Source: Nymphaea colorata | Lineage: Eukaryota > Streptophyta > Magnoliopsida > Nymphaeales > Nymphaeaceae | NCBI RefSeq assembly: GCF_008831285.2 | Contig: NW_022205015.1 | Span: forward strand, 1-31,385 | Length of the DNA stretch: 31,385 nucleotides | Direction: 5' to 3' | Shown here: positions 11,601-22,929 of the stretch, piece after piece | Numbering within the stretch: the stretch's first letter is position 1 | Layout: each line of letters opens with the position of its first letter | Program-made: the position numbers and the translations under genes | Notes under the pieces: generated by a model | Database searches by the model: none | The model's input: the letters and a program-made list of their open reading frames with translations, nothing else | What the model was told of the DNA's origin: nothing

Positions 11601-13476
11601 CCTACAAGCTCATTTGTGATGAGGCGTCCTGGCACAGGTATATTGGGGCTGTATTCCATGTTTCCTCATAAAGTTTTTCAATGCATCATTCACATATTCA
11701 CCACAATTGTCAAAGCGAAGCATTTTAATCTTAGCACCATATTGAGGGAGAATGAGGGCATAGAATTCTTCAAAATTTTTGGCACTTCACTCTTATTTTT
11801 GAGAAAATAAATCAAAGTTACACGAGTCTATCATCAATGAAAGAGACATAGAACTTAAAACCAGCGTGAGAGTCCTCTGGAGCAGGTCCCCAACATCCAG
11901 TGAATGAGATCGAAAGCTTTTTCAGACCTTTCATGAATTGGCTGGAAGGTGAGGTGTGTGAATTTGGTGAATTCGCATGCATTACATGCTTTATTATCAT
12001 CAGTGGTGAGGAAGGGATGAGGGGACTGAGGTTCCATCATATATGTGTCCGGATCAGCATGTCAAATTTGATTGTCCGTCCTTTGAGTTGATTTTGATTT
12101 GGTGAAAAAACTCAACCTGTCGGTGTCCAAAGTGTAGAGGTCACCATGGCGTCGGCCCTTAGCAATCACCTTCTTCGTGCTTGGGTCCGAAACGTTGCAT
12201 CCTTCTTGGAGAAAACAACCAGACAATCATAATCTTGAGTGATTTTGCTAACAGACATAAGCTTGACAACAAGCTTAGGAAAAGTAAAGTGGAACTAATA
12301 TTTTTCTGAATAATGTTTTTCCAATGCCAGCAACAACCATAGATGACCCATCAACAGAAAAAACAGAACGATGAAGATCCTTATTTAGATCGGCAAGTCT
12401 TGTGGGATCATTAGTCATGTGATCAGTAGCACCAGAATCAACTATCCAGGATTTATTTTTAGTGGCAGTCAATAAGGCACATAACTTTCCTTCTGAGACG
12501 TCGCCCACTGGTTGGGAAGATACTAGATTTGCTTTAGAAAATTTCTGGAAGAATTTTTCCAGGTCATCTTTGGTGACAAAGTTTGCAAGGTTGACGTCTT
12601 TGTCTGGGATTGAAGAAGATCCCTTTTCCTTCCCTGGTCGCCCCACAAGTTCCCAGCAGCGATCGCGTGTGTGACCCAATTTCCTGCAGTGAGTACACTT
12701 AAGTTTGCTGTGATTTTTCTGTGTGTTTGAGTGGTACCTTTGCATGCCTTGATTAGTGCCCGATTGTGAAAGGCACGCCATTCTTTCTTGGCAGTCTTTG
12801 TGGAGTCCATTTTAGGAGGGACGCTCATGACTCTTCGCCTTGACACCTCTCTCTGAATCATTTGACAAACTGCATTGAATTTTGACAGCAGCATAGTATT
12901 CAGGATTTGAGTCCTTATGGCTTCATAGTCCTCACTCAATCCAACGAGGACCTTGAAGATTTGATCTTCTTCAAAACGCTGTTTGTAAATGACTGGATCA
13001 GAGGTCGCTGGTCGATATTGGAGGAGCTCATTATGTAGACTCCTGAGTCTCCCAATGTACCGCTGCACATCTTGGTCATGGAGGGTGAGATTGGCAATCT
13101 CGCATTGTATCTGGTATACTTGAGAAAGATTATGTTGCTCACTGTGAACTTCTTTTAGAGCATCCTATATTCCGTGCGGGTATCTTGATATGTAAACAGA
13201 TTTGCTTTGATGGTTGAGTTGAGCAGCCACGCCATAACCAAGTCATTCTCTGATTCCCATTCATCATAGTTGGGATCAGTAGTGGCTGGAGCTTTGATTT
13301 TCCCGTTAATATATCATGTCTTTGATCTTCCACTAAGAACCAAGCGAGCAGCCTTCTCCCAACTCAAATAGTTTGCACCATTGAGTGGGGTGAGGTAATT
13401 TTCTGGGTATTATGCTCGGTGGCTTGGCTCACTTGAATGTTTCTTCTCTTTGACTTGAGCTAGCAGCATCGGCCAT
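11601..13476 (-). mobile_element. Ty1/copia gag-protease-integrase remnant, minus strand
   Basis: The Gag start is MADAASSSQREE with its ATG at 13476-13474. It is followed by NYLTPLNGANYLSWEKAARL, a UBN2-type Gag body (DDLVMAWLLN-like region, DQDVQRYIGRLRSLHNEL, FKVLVGLSEDYEAIRTQI) and a CCHC zinc knuckle (CTHCRKLGHTRDRC, near 12690-12650). The protease active site WIVDSGATDHMT is near 12455-12420. A GAG-pre-integrase region leads to CNACEFTK, then the integrase core FDLIHW, FYVSFIDD and LRFDNCGEY in shifting frames. The element ends at about 11601, shortly after the third integrase landmark (TPHHK), exactly where LINE homology starts; RT and RNase H are missing. At least five frame changes. 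Domain order protease-integrase identifies Ty1/copia. Confidence 0.92.
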
Positions 13477-13840
13477 GATATTGGCGCTGCGGATTCCAAG
13501 CTCAAGACAGTCTGGGTCGCAGGTGAGTCTCTCGGTTGCAGGAGGTCGCAGGGTCCTTTAGAAACCTGTGGCACTTATAAATTCCGTATCTCTCCACAAG
13601 ATTGTCCAAAAAATCTGAAAATTCGATAAAAAATACTAGACACGTGCCCAAATCCAACGCCACCTTACTCGACCTCTGAATCGCCTCCAGTCAAAAACGC
13701 GCTCAGAGAAAGTCACGCCTGGAATGCCCTGCTGGCGAGCTTCGTGTCATTGCGACAGCAGCTGCGGCACTTCTGAAATGCCGTCTTCCCTCCGCTCCTT
13801 ATCATGTTCTCGCGAGATCTTCAGATAACCTTGCTGGATA
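13477..13840 (-). other. Probable 5' leader of the copia remnant
   Basis: Sequence upstream of the Gag ATG, GC-richer than its surroundings, without an ORF of interest. It would be the untranslated leader and possibly part of a 5' LTR. No convincing primer-binding site or LTR terminus was seen, so its right boundary is a guess set by the change to the terpene synthase 3' flank, which begins with a GA microsatellite at about 13859-13873. Confidence 0.4.
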
Positions 13841-13884
13841 CATGTGTGCATACATGTGACAGAGAGAGAGAGTACTGAATTTAA

Positions 13885-13917
13885 TTTATTAATGTACCCA
13901 TTTTATTACATGATGAT
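13885..13917 (-). terminator. Two AATAAA polyadenylation signals of the terpene synthase
   Basis: On the minus strand AATAAA occurs at 13917-13912 and 13890-13885, about 80 and 110 bp after the ancestral stop codon at 14000-13998. Spacing fits a plant 3' UTR. Whether they are still used is unknown. Confidence 0.55.
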
Positions 13918-13997
13918 ACATAGCATCATAAGTAGGATTCGGTTAATGGGCACCAACATGGTTGATAGATTGGGAAACAGCGACACTGGTGAGTTGC

Positions 13998-16490
13998 TTA
14001 GGCAGTCTGGATGGGCTCGGCAATGAGAGAGTAGATACGGTCATGGACTCATGCTCCAAGACACCGACGCCATCTTCATAGTCATACATGCACTGGGAGA
14101 CCCTCGCAATGTTGAGAGCCACATTCATGAAGGAACGAGAGAAGGTGGTCTGTTGCTGCTGCTGCTGAGCAGAGAGCAGCTCCCTGTTCAGCTTCCTCCA
14201 TGCATCCCTTAGCAAGTTCCTTATGTGCTGCCGTGCTAGCTCCTCTGCTACCCTTGCCTCGTTTAATAAATCTGGACCGATCTAGGCAGGTTGCCTCTCC
14301 CGAATCCCACCTTCGATCAAGTGTTCAACATATAAAGAGAAGATCACAGCCAATCAAAACAGAAAAACAGAATAAGAACATTTTCAACTCAGAAGCTAAT
14401 ACTAGTTAACCAGCAGAAATCACTAACTAACCCTGGATCTCTGGAGGCCAGACGAGAGACGAACTATCATCGATGACAAGTTGATGATGTTGGACTCAGA
14501 CTGCAGCTGCTGGATTGTTTGTTCCTCAATGTTTTGGGAGAGGAAGAAGTAGCAGGAAGGAGAATAGGGCCGGTCATGGCTGCCCGGATGTTGCTCAAAT
14601 ATTCCTCTAGCCTTGGTGTCCGTCGGGCACGGTGCTACCTTGCTTCAACCAAGTAATCTCTGCACACACCCACCCACTGCCCAAGAGTAGAAGAGAGCAA
14701 GTCAATTAGAAAGTGACGCTAATATACTAATGTGATGATGTGAAGAGTAGAAGAAAGATTTGATAGAGAAAGTGTCATACGCTCTCCTCATGTGTGAAGT
14801 GATTTCACGGCCATGCCTCCTAAGAACAGTGTAGCTGATCTGGTTGGTCGTGTTGTAGACAGCCGCATAGAAGACCCTCGGTGACTGTGGCAGCTGCTCT
14901 GCCGCTTGAAGATCCCACCTGCGTGTATACAATATACAGCACCCACATTGGCTCCTAACGATGTGAAGCAGAAACTAGAGACAGAGTTGCTACCTCTAAT
15001 TTACCAACCATAATCAACCTTTACCTTCAACAACTTGCACAAAGCGTTCGAGCTCCTCAACAAACTGATGCTCGCCGAAGATGTCCTCAAGTGGCCATCA
15101 AGCAGGAGACCCTGGCGAGTTGCATCCTTACTGTGAGAATTGTGGCTCATGCATCTTAACCACCGCCATGAAGTAGCTCTCCACCAGCCTATCTCTGGCC
15201 AGCTAATGTGCTCGCCCAAGCCCAAATCCCTCCACCACCTGCAAACACCCAAAACAAAGGACTCATGGTTGATTATTAGTGGACCCAATGATGCAGACCA
15301 GCAACAATGTAACATACATGATATTCATTACTGATATACATATATACATAGAATGACATTAGTTGCTGCATTATTATCAACTATTAACCAAGTTATTTAG
15401 GCAAAAGTGCAAGAATGAATTGTACCCGGATAACTCCCTGAGCTCTCTTTGGTGGATTGTCTGCACCATGTTGAAGTCCAGCCTAGCGAACTCATGCAGC
15501 ACTTGGCTTCTGCGGTCCGTCCTCTCGAATGTCTCAATATACTATCGGGCCTTGACCCTGCGAACCCTTCTGTGGAGAGGAACCTGCAGAGCACGCGCAC
15601 CTGTCGAGACATCCTCTGGTCCATGCGGCTTATCCTTGCTCTAAGATGCTCTGAAGAGAAGGCCGTAGCTTCTTCTAACACAGTTTCTCCTTCACAGGCT
15701 AGTTGTGATGCTTCGTAGAGGCTCAGCAACCGTCTCACATCCTCACGAAGATTCTCAGAAAACCGGCCAGACTGTTCCCTAAATCTACTAAACAACTCTA
15801 CGAAATGTAAAAAGAAACTTTAATGGTTAGTGTCAATTAACACAATTGTAATGGACAGTCTAGATTAAAAACTAATTATTGAGTCAATATTTTGGAAATA
15901 ACGCATGTTTATATACTATATATGTATACCTGCAGAAACATTATAGCCATGTTGCCTCAGAATGCTAAAGCAAAGTGAAGAAGAGTAGAGGTCCTCAAAT
16001 CCTCTAGTCCTCATGCATATGGCATCTAGTGATCGCCTGACCTCACTCTCAAAGTGATAGGCTACACCTAAACTTCCAGTGAATCGAGGAGCTCCAACTG
16101 AGCCACTTGCTCAGTTGTTGATGTTATAAGTTGTCGGACTTCTCTTCCCAATTCTTCAACTATGGTCCTTTGTGTTTCGATCTGCTCTCATTTTCATGTC
16201 TTTGAATTAGGATCACATCATAATACCAAAATAAACAAAATAATAGTGTCAGATCAGAGGTATAGAAAATTACTGATGTTGCCTGGTAATGGACTGGATG
16301 AAGTCATAGTTCCATGTACTTGGCTGGTATTGGAAGGCCTCCACTGAGCAGCAGACCTACCGCAGCCCTCAGCCCTAGGCTCACATCTCACAAGGGTGGT
16401 GCTCCATGGCTTGAACCGAGCCTTGGTATTAGGGGCAAGCTTCGGGGAAGTAACGAAAGGAGTGGAAAGGGAGGCAAGATGAGCAGCCAT
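13998..16490 (-). pseudogene. Terpene synthase pseudogene, seven exons, plastid-targeted type
   Basis: Exons (minus strand): 16490-16274, 16181-15930, 15797-15426, 15238-15025, 14918-14781, 14659-14432, 14310-13998. All six introns (92-187 bp) are GT-AG. Summed coding length is about 1,734 nt (578 codons), normal for an angiosperm class I terpene synthase. Exon 1 encodes a Ser/Thr-rich N-terminus like a plastid transit peptide, then the RRx8W region as WRPS.YQPSTWNYDFIQSI (first Arg now Trp). Exon 2 has LGVAYHFESEVRRSLDA and LRQHGYNVS; exon 3 has EDVRRLLSLYEAS and LDFNMVQTIHQREL; exon 4 has WWRDLGLGE, then LVESYFMAVVKMHEPQFS. Exon 5 has YNTTNQISYTVLRRHG, exon 6 YLVEAR and IINLSSMIVRLS, exon 7 RNLLRDAWRKLNREL and an ancestral ...SLIAEPI end. 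DDxxD has become EDIFG, and NSE/DTE is lost (RLSSGLQRS). Stops: TAG 15544-15542, TAA 15130-15128, TGA 15100-15098, TAG 14637-14635. There are seven apparent 1-bp deletions. RRx8W plus transit peptide suggests a monoterpene-synthase (TPS-b-like) ancestor; the subfamily is inferred. Confidence 0.92.
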
Positions 16491-16572
16491 TAGAACAGTG
16501 TGTGTATTTGTTGTTGAATGCTAAATTCTTTCACTGCCTCTCGGATGACTTAGCTCAGGATTGGATTGGTAG

Positions 16573-16580
16573 TTTATATA
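16573..16580 (-). promoter_or_regulatory. TATA box of the terpene synthase
   Basis: Minus-strand TATATAAA lies about 83 bp upstream of the ATG at 16490-16488. That would place transcription start near 16545 and give a 5' UTR of about 55 nt. The UTR is A/C-rich (AACAACAAATACACACAC), as in many plant leaders. No other TATA-like site is closer to the ATG. Confidence 0.6.
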
Positions 16581-17560
16581 GAGCTGCATCCGAGTGTACA
16601 TTGCGTGTCTATAATGGTTAGAGAATTTTAATTAGGTTCAATCCCTAAAATATGGTGTTTGCATAAGCTATAAATGTTTAATTCTTTTTTCTTTGTATAT
16701 AAATAGAAAGCATTAAACTATGACACTTCCCAAGCCATAATTATTTGGTACTTTTATTTGATAGGTAGAATGCATTCTTTCTTCAGGTTCTTGATATGCA
16801 TTATAATCTGACACTTATTAGCTAATGTTTGCCTCTTAAAACCATTTTTATTGAAGACCAAGTTTATTTTTTACAAGTATTTGAGTAATTGCACCCCCTT
16901 TACCTTTAAGTGGTGCAACTTGCCGTTTCAACAATATTATGGACATGGTTTGCTAGCTTATAAATAGCTGCATCCAAGTGCATATTGTGTGTCTATAATG
17001 GTTAAAGAATTTTAATAAAGTTCAATCTCTTAAAAATATGGTATTTGCGTAAGCTATAATGTTTGATGCTTTTTTCTTTCTATATAAATAGAATGCATTA
17101 AACTATGACACTTGCCAAACCCATAATTATTTGGTACTTTTATTTGATTTGCATATAGATAGAATGCATTCTTTCTTCACGTTTTTGACATACATTATAA
17201 TCCGACACTTATTAGCTAATGTTCGCCACTTAAAACCATTTTTATCAAAGACCATGTTTATTTTTTACACGTATTTGAGTAATTGCACCCCTTCACCTTT
17301 AAGTGGTGCAACTTGCCGTTTCAACAAATGCATTCTTTCTTCACGTTTTTTATATGCATTATAATCCGACACTTATTAGCTGATGTTCGCCACTTAAAAC
17401 CATTTTTATCAAAGACCATGTTTATTTTTTACACGTATTTGAGTAATTGCACCCCTTCACCTTTGAGTGGTGCAACTTGTCGTTTCAACAATATTATGAA
17501 CATCGTTTGCTAGCTTATAGAGAGCTGCAATCGAGTGCACATTGCGTGTCTATAATGGTT
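16575..17560. repeat. Tandemly repeated promoter DNA upstream of the terpene synthase
   Basis: The motif 'agctgcatcc.agtg' followed by 'gtctataatggtta' recurs at 16582, 16966 and 17523. Units are about 385-393 bp once an internal 164-bp duplication in the second unit is subtracted. Each unit starts next to a TATA-like sequence on the minus strand (TATATAAA, TATTTATA, CTCTATAA), so the gene's core promoter region itself has been amplified two to three times. Internal landmarks shared by the units include 'gacacttattagct', 'gagtaattgcacccc' and 'gtggtgcaacttgccg'. No ORF is conserved. Confidence 0.8.
17163..17490. repeat. Nested 164-bp direct duplication
   Basis: Two adjacent, almost identical copies, 17163-17326 and 17327-17490, each running from 'aatgcattctttcttcacg' to 'gccgtttcaaca' (one base differs in the last motif of the second copy). 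They differ at only a few bases, far fewer than the 385-bp units differ from each other, so this is the youngest expansion in the array. Confidence 0.85.
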
Positions 17561-17977
17561 AGAGAATTTCAATGAAGAGTAACAACTTACATTATGTTGC
17601 TTACATAAGCTATAGTCATTTGACACACTTTCTTTGGGCGAAAATAAAATGCACTAAAAGACGGTGTTTGTGTAAGTTATAATTCTTTGTATAAATGTAG
17701 AATGTATTCATTGTTTCAATGAAAATTTTAATGGGTTGGTGTCGGCAGCCAGCCTCACCAGCCGGCCCACACCAGCCACCATGTGTTTCTGCCATTGTTC
17801 GAGAGAAGCATGTAAGAGAAAAGAGGAAAAAGTAAAGAATGATGAAAACATGTGGCAGACCCAACTATCTTTCACGCCTCTTTCACAAAAAGAGACCACT
17901 AACCTCACTGATTGTCATAGAAGTTGCCAAAGGAGAAAGAAAGGAAGGAAGGACAAAGCTACCCCTTCAACCACAAT

Positions 17978-18351
17978 TTGGGATGTCAATGGATCATAGT
18001 CAAATTGGATTTACATTTAGCCATATCTAAATCCAAATCTGGAATCCTATTTCACAAACTGAATTTGATTTCAATATAATTTTCATATTCATATCTAAAT
18101 ACGAATTTTGAACTGAATTTGACCTATTTTCAAAATGTAAGAACATTAGATATAGGATATTTGCTTAACAACAAATCTGATTCAAATCCATATCCAAATC
18201 CAACCGGATGTTTATGTATATCCGAAAGCCAATTATTAAAGCTGAATTCAATCCTACTTTTTAATAGGATATGTTTTTCTTTTTCATATCCGATTTCTTC
18301 GAAACAGATCGATTAGATTTTCCATCCAAAGCAGATATATAGGCATCCCTA
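17978..18351. mobile_element. Possible small hAT-like element
   Basis: The left end TTGGGATGTCAAT and the reverse complement of the right end TAGGGATGCCTAT match at 10 of 13 positions. They resemble the TAGGGATG-type ends of plant hAT miniature elements. The 374-bp interior is made of 'atccaaatc / gaatttga' motifs. The flanking 8-mers do not match convincingly, so either the target duplication has decayed or the call is wrong. Confidence 0.35.
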
Positions 18352-19085
18352 TGCGCAACAATGGATGCCAGTGGTTTGGATTCAGCAAGGACTTGGGATT
18401 CAGATGTAAGCTCTACTTTTCAAAACTGAATTTGGATCCAAGAAGCTTATGATCCCAAACATAGACATAATCGGGTTGGATCTCCATACACAAAGTGGAC
18501 TTCATCCTGAATATGGCATAAAACATAAAGGAACACAAACTTGATTAGTAATGGCACAATGCTTTTTTACTAGCCACAGTTCAAAATCAGGTCCACAATC
18601 AGAAGTGTCCAACCTTGAAAATGGTGGGGGCGATTTTTTTTTTGTAAATTTTAATTATAAAAATATGCTAAATTTTTCTTCTTCTTTTTTTTTCACTTTT
18701 CGTTCTCAAAGAGAAACCCTCAGTCATGGGGACCAAAGGCTTTGACCAACAAAATTATAGAGAGAGGGAGTACTGGATGTAGGGGGGCCTGGTAGGGGCT
18801 GTATTTCTTCTTGGATTTTAAAAAAATAAAAAAAGTTATTTTTAAATTTCAAATATTTTAGTTTATCCTGTATAAAATAAAATAAAATAAATATATTTCT
18901 GGATCTGTAAAAATTTAGAAACTATAGTTTGGTTCCTACAACAAAAAATTCCCAGCTTCATCTTTGAGATCTCTCAGCATCCCTCTACGTAAGGGTTAAA
19001 AAGAACTTTATGGCCTTTGTTCTATAGTTTTCACCAATTAAAAAAAAAAAGGAGCCTTGAAGTCTTTACTTTTACCCGAACAGAA
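18352..19085. other. Interval without a recognisable gene
   Basis: Only AT-rich sequence with T-rich and A-rich runs (for example near 18632-18645, 18675-18690 and 18870-18892, the last a short 'aaaat' repeat). No family was recognised on either strand. It ends where block A' begins. Confidence 0.5.
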
Positions 19086-20513
19086 TAGAAACAAAGATGC
19101 TACAAGAATTATCACTTACTACCACAAGAAGTAAAATTGTGTCAAAGAAAACAAGCAGCTCATGCTGTAAAAGTCATCACCTTCTTTTATAAAGCGGCCA
19201 TGAAAAAACTCATGGCCTTTCATTACACAGCAGAAAGTTTCCGTTAGATTGTTTGCTTTGTGTGCATACTTTGTGGTGTGTCATAAGGTTCCCAGTTGGC
19301 AGCTTGCTTTTTAAATATAACTATAGAATATTTGATCCACAAATCAGATTTCAAGAATCTTTTAAAATTTTATAGATTTCAGCACTGGAGCATATCCATA
19401 TGTCACTGGACGTGTAAAATATTTATATGTATCTTGGAAAGTTTCCCTAGAAATTGAGAATAATCATTAAAAGGGGAATGAACCTGTAAATATGTAATCA
19501 ATAATGTTTGGTCTATAGTAAATAAAATTATTCTCTTATCACTGTCTTTGTGACTGCTGGATGCTTTGGATTAAATTCATTCACAATTGTTTTTTCTTGC
19601 TTTAGTTTGTATGAATACCTTTGTCTATCATAAAGAAAGTGATGTTCTTGTCACTTTCTCTTTTCTACTGGTGGATATTATGGATTAAATTCATATCACA
19701 ACTGCCTTTTCTTGCTTTAGTTTATACGAATACCGTTGCTCTATTGTAATAAAAATGATGCTCTTGTCACCGTGCTTTCTTTACTGATTGATGGTTTGGA
19801 TTAAATTCATTTCACAATATTCGGTTTTTTGCTTGAGTTTATATGAATACCCTGAAGAGGTTGAAACTCCTTCCCTTTTTCCTCTTACTCAGTTTTCGGT
19901 GGAGAGCAGTACACATGTGAACTAAAGCGTCACGCATCTATCTTTTGCAGTCTCCAATAATTGCAGCCATAATGAATGAACTAACAGTAAACGTTTGTTG
20001 GCCCATCACCCTGAACAACTACGCTACACCGCTTGGGGCTTTCTTGATATGTGGGGACAGATTGAAATGCAAATTGTCAATTTTGTATAGGTTTCTACAA
20101 ATGGACATCAAACGCAGTTTAGCTACTCTACCTTGTGAAATCAAATTTAAATTTAGTTAATCAGGTTTTGTTGAAAAAGAAGAAATACTCTAGCTATAGG
20201 CCACATATTAGACAAATAAGAGACCATAAGGACTCACTGATCTCTCAACAATTTGCTTTATGTTCTCATTCTGAGGCATTCAATAATACCCATCATGTAT
20301 ATTATATTCTCACTATAGCGATAATTTCTCTTATAACACCATGACATATTTGTTAAATTATTGGTATTTGATTGTTTTAATGTTTTAAAGCAAGAAAAAT
20401 GATTAATGCTGAGACACGATTAAAAATTTAAAACAAATAATTTCTTAAAAAATGAATTACTGTCTTAAAAAAAAAGGGGCCACTATCGATAGACTTTAGG
20501 GAGTCAAAATCAG
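19086..20513. repeat. Duplicated block A' (unit 2 copy)
   Basis: Second copy of 1290-2582, same orientation. It carries the same three ~112-bp tandem units (about 19552, 19665, 19781). It also holds a segment at about 19899-20045 that block A lacks, and a small internal gap in A near the same place suggests deletion in unit 1. Homology ends in 'cgatagactttagggagtc', after which unit 2 has 2.95 kb of extra DNA. Confidence 0.9.
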
Positions 20514-21963
20514 AAAGTTTACACACTTATCAAGAAAGTATCCAAAGTGAAGCTTTTCTCTCTTCTTTTGCTCTAACTTCTACAAAATGAAATTAAAAAA
20601 AAAAGCCCACTTGAAAGGAAATAGGTCAAAAGACTAGTAACAAAACCTAACCCTGAGTATGTAATTGGTCTGAGCCTACTTTGCGTGGCTAGTGCCACTT
20701 GATCATGCCCTGTTGCTATTGTTAGAGAGACCTTTCACATCCCATTCTGAGCTCATAGTTCTGTCAAACAGAGTATGTTGGAATAAAACAGCTCAACTGG
20801 ATTAGTATGAGTCCTGGACATCATCATCTTTCTCTCTTCATAATAGGGATGGCCAGCCTTAGGTTTGGCAAGGTCGATGGCATTGCCTCGCGGCACGAAC
20901 AAGTTGTACTTCTAGTCAATGGTCAGATCACGCAACTTGGATTGGATCAATAAACTTTTGGATTTGGACAAAAAAAATCATGCATCCAAACTTTTACATA
21001 ATACAATGATAAATCCGACAAATGTGAGAAAGAGGAAGTGTAGGTGATGTAGAAGTTTGTGGATTGGGAATTTTTCCAGATTTATTTAACACCAATCATG
21101 GACCTTGGCAGCCTGTAGGGCACTACCTTCCTCTTCCTTCTCTTTCCATTTTCGTAGAGTGAACAACAAGCCGATTTATTTCCATTTTTAAACATTTCTC
21201 TCACTTCTTTTTTTTTTCTCGATGCCAACCATGTTCGCAACTCACTTATCCATTTTCCCCACATTATTATGAATGAAAAAGGAAGTGATATGTGGAAAAT
21301 ATTATCTTTGTAGGCACCATGTTTCCAAATCAAAAGAAAACTAAAGTTAGATATGCATGATAAGCGGCTTTGTTTGTTTGAAAAATTTACTAATGTAGAT
21401 TTGATTTTCATGGTTGGGATTTTGCAATCGTGGAAATGTCAATGGCCTAAAATTAAATCTATTAAAATTTGTTTAAGTACCACTAAAAAAGCCTAATTAA
21501 TTTACTAATTATAAGCGACTTTCTTTCTTTTCTACACGTAACACTAAAGCGACTGGACAAGTGGTTTTGAAGCCTTTCATGGTGAAGAATAAATATGGCA
21601 AGTCAAAATTTTCGAATGTTTTTGCCATTGATCCACTTCTTTCTCTTCAATTATAAAAATAGGTGAGCATAGCCCATGCGAAAATTATTGATTGATACCT
21701 AGACAGCCGAGAGTTTTTATAACTAGGCTTTTTTCTATTGAATTATTTACTGTTGATCACAATTTTATCAAGATTAGTGAATATTTGTGCCGTCGCCTTA
21801 AATTCCAAATCCTGGATGTATGAACACAAGTATGGCGCATTACTTGGAAGCCAATCCTGGTGATACATCAATGTATCAGCGACACCCATGATAGTAAGTA
21901 TCATTTGCCAAATAATCTTATTGTAAGGATCTAGGCTGGGGCAGAAGGAGGGGGAGCTGGCAG
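20514..21963. other. Left part of the extra DNA between A' and B', no gene recognised
   Basis: Present only in unit 2. No protein similarity was seen in any frame. The stretch 20940-21090 weakly resembles 6550-6700 of unit 1. No target-site duplication was found at the outer boundaries (20513 / 23469), so it cannot be decided from sequence alone whether this is an insertion in unit 2 or a loss from unit 1. Confidence 0.45.
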
Positions 21964-22893
21964 GAGCCATGGCCCCTCCCCCCTCATGTTTTCGAAAAAA
22001 AAGTTGGTACTTACATTTTAAAAAAGTTTTTAAATTGGCCTATGTAAAATTTTGAAAAATATTGTTTGTCCCTTTTATAATTTTTGCAAATACTGTTCTG
22101 CCCTTCCTAAAAAAAATTGCTGGCTTCACCCCTGGATCTCGGGGTCTACTGTTTTTTATTTCATATCCATTTCATCTCAAGTTAATGAAATTATGAGTAC
22201 CTCATGTCAGAACAACATCACAATCAATAAGAGAAGAAGAACTAATAAGAAACTAGACTGACATAGAAAATATATCTCTAGGAAGAAATTCTTGCTTGTG
22301 GGTAAGAATTGCCTCCACTGTAGGTTGCATGTGACTATGTAATTTCATAAGATCATCTTGCTTGAGTAGTTGTTCTAGAATCCCCTATCCCCAATACTCA
22401 CACCAAATTTTCACCTTCTTACTGTTACCCAAACACCGCTAGATTTTCATATTAATGAGAAATGAGCTTTTGGAACATCTAAACTGAGAACAGGAGAGAG
22501 ATGGTCCCCTTGTCATCGACCTCTATGGCTACAAAAAGTGGTTTCCTCCCTTCTTAAAGGCAACAACAAAGAAAGCAGTAGAAACAGAGTCATATTTTTC
22601 CTCACCCAATCCTCACAAAATCCCAAATAAGAAAGCCCAAAGTGCAGAAAGACAATCTCACTTTGTCAAGAGCTTTTGAAACATCTAATTTGAGAAGAAA
22701 AATTTGTTCTATATGCCCTTTTCCAAGCTGTTGACCACTTCAAGAGCAAGACACATGGATGGTGAATAAATCTACTAGGGAGATCAGAAGTACAACTAGT
22801 TTATAGATCACATTGCATAATGATATAAGTCAAGACTTTTATATCGATAATGATACAGAATTAAGAATCAATATCATATGTGTTCCATTTACG
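21964..22893 (-). mobile_element. LINE fragment related to the 9.5-11.6 kb element
   Basis: Collinear with 10128-10400 and 11140-11600: it shares the 'gccatg.cccctccccc' AT-rich block, the 'cacaccaaattttcacctt' segment and the RT-encoding part ending at 'catatgtgttccatttac'. It lacks about 740 bp present in the other copy (about 10400-11130), and has about 180 bp of its own at about 22205-22385. RT motifs on the minus strand are more decayed than in the first copy. Both copies stop at the same base on the right, 22893 and 11600, which probably marks a shared 5' truncation or junction. Confidence 0.7.
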
Positions 22894-22929
22894 TTTGTGT
22901 GAAGAAATTTCTCACCACCAGAGCCATAT

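Noticed and set aside
17736-17999. 87-residue open frame with several Cys
   Set aside because: No recognisable family; lies between the promoter repeats and a putative hAT element, and overlaps other frames of equal length.
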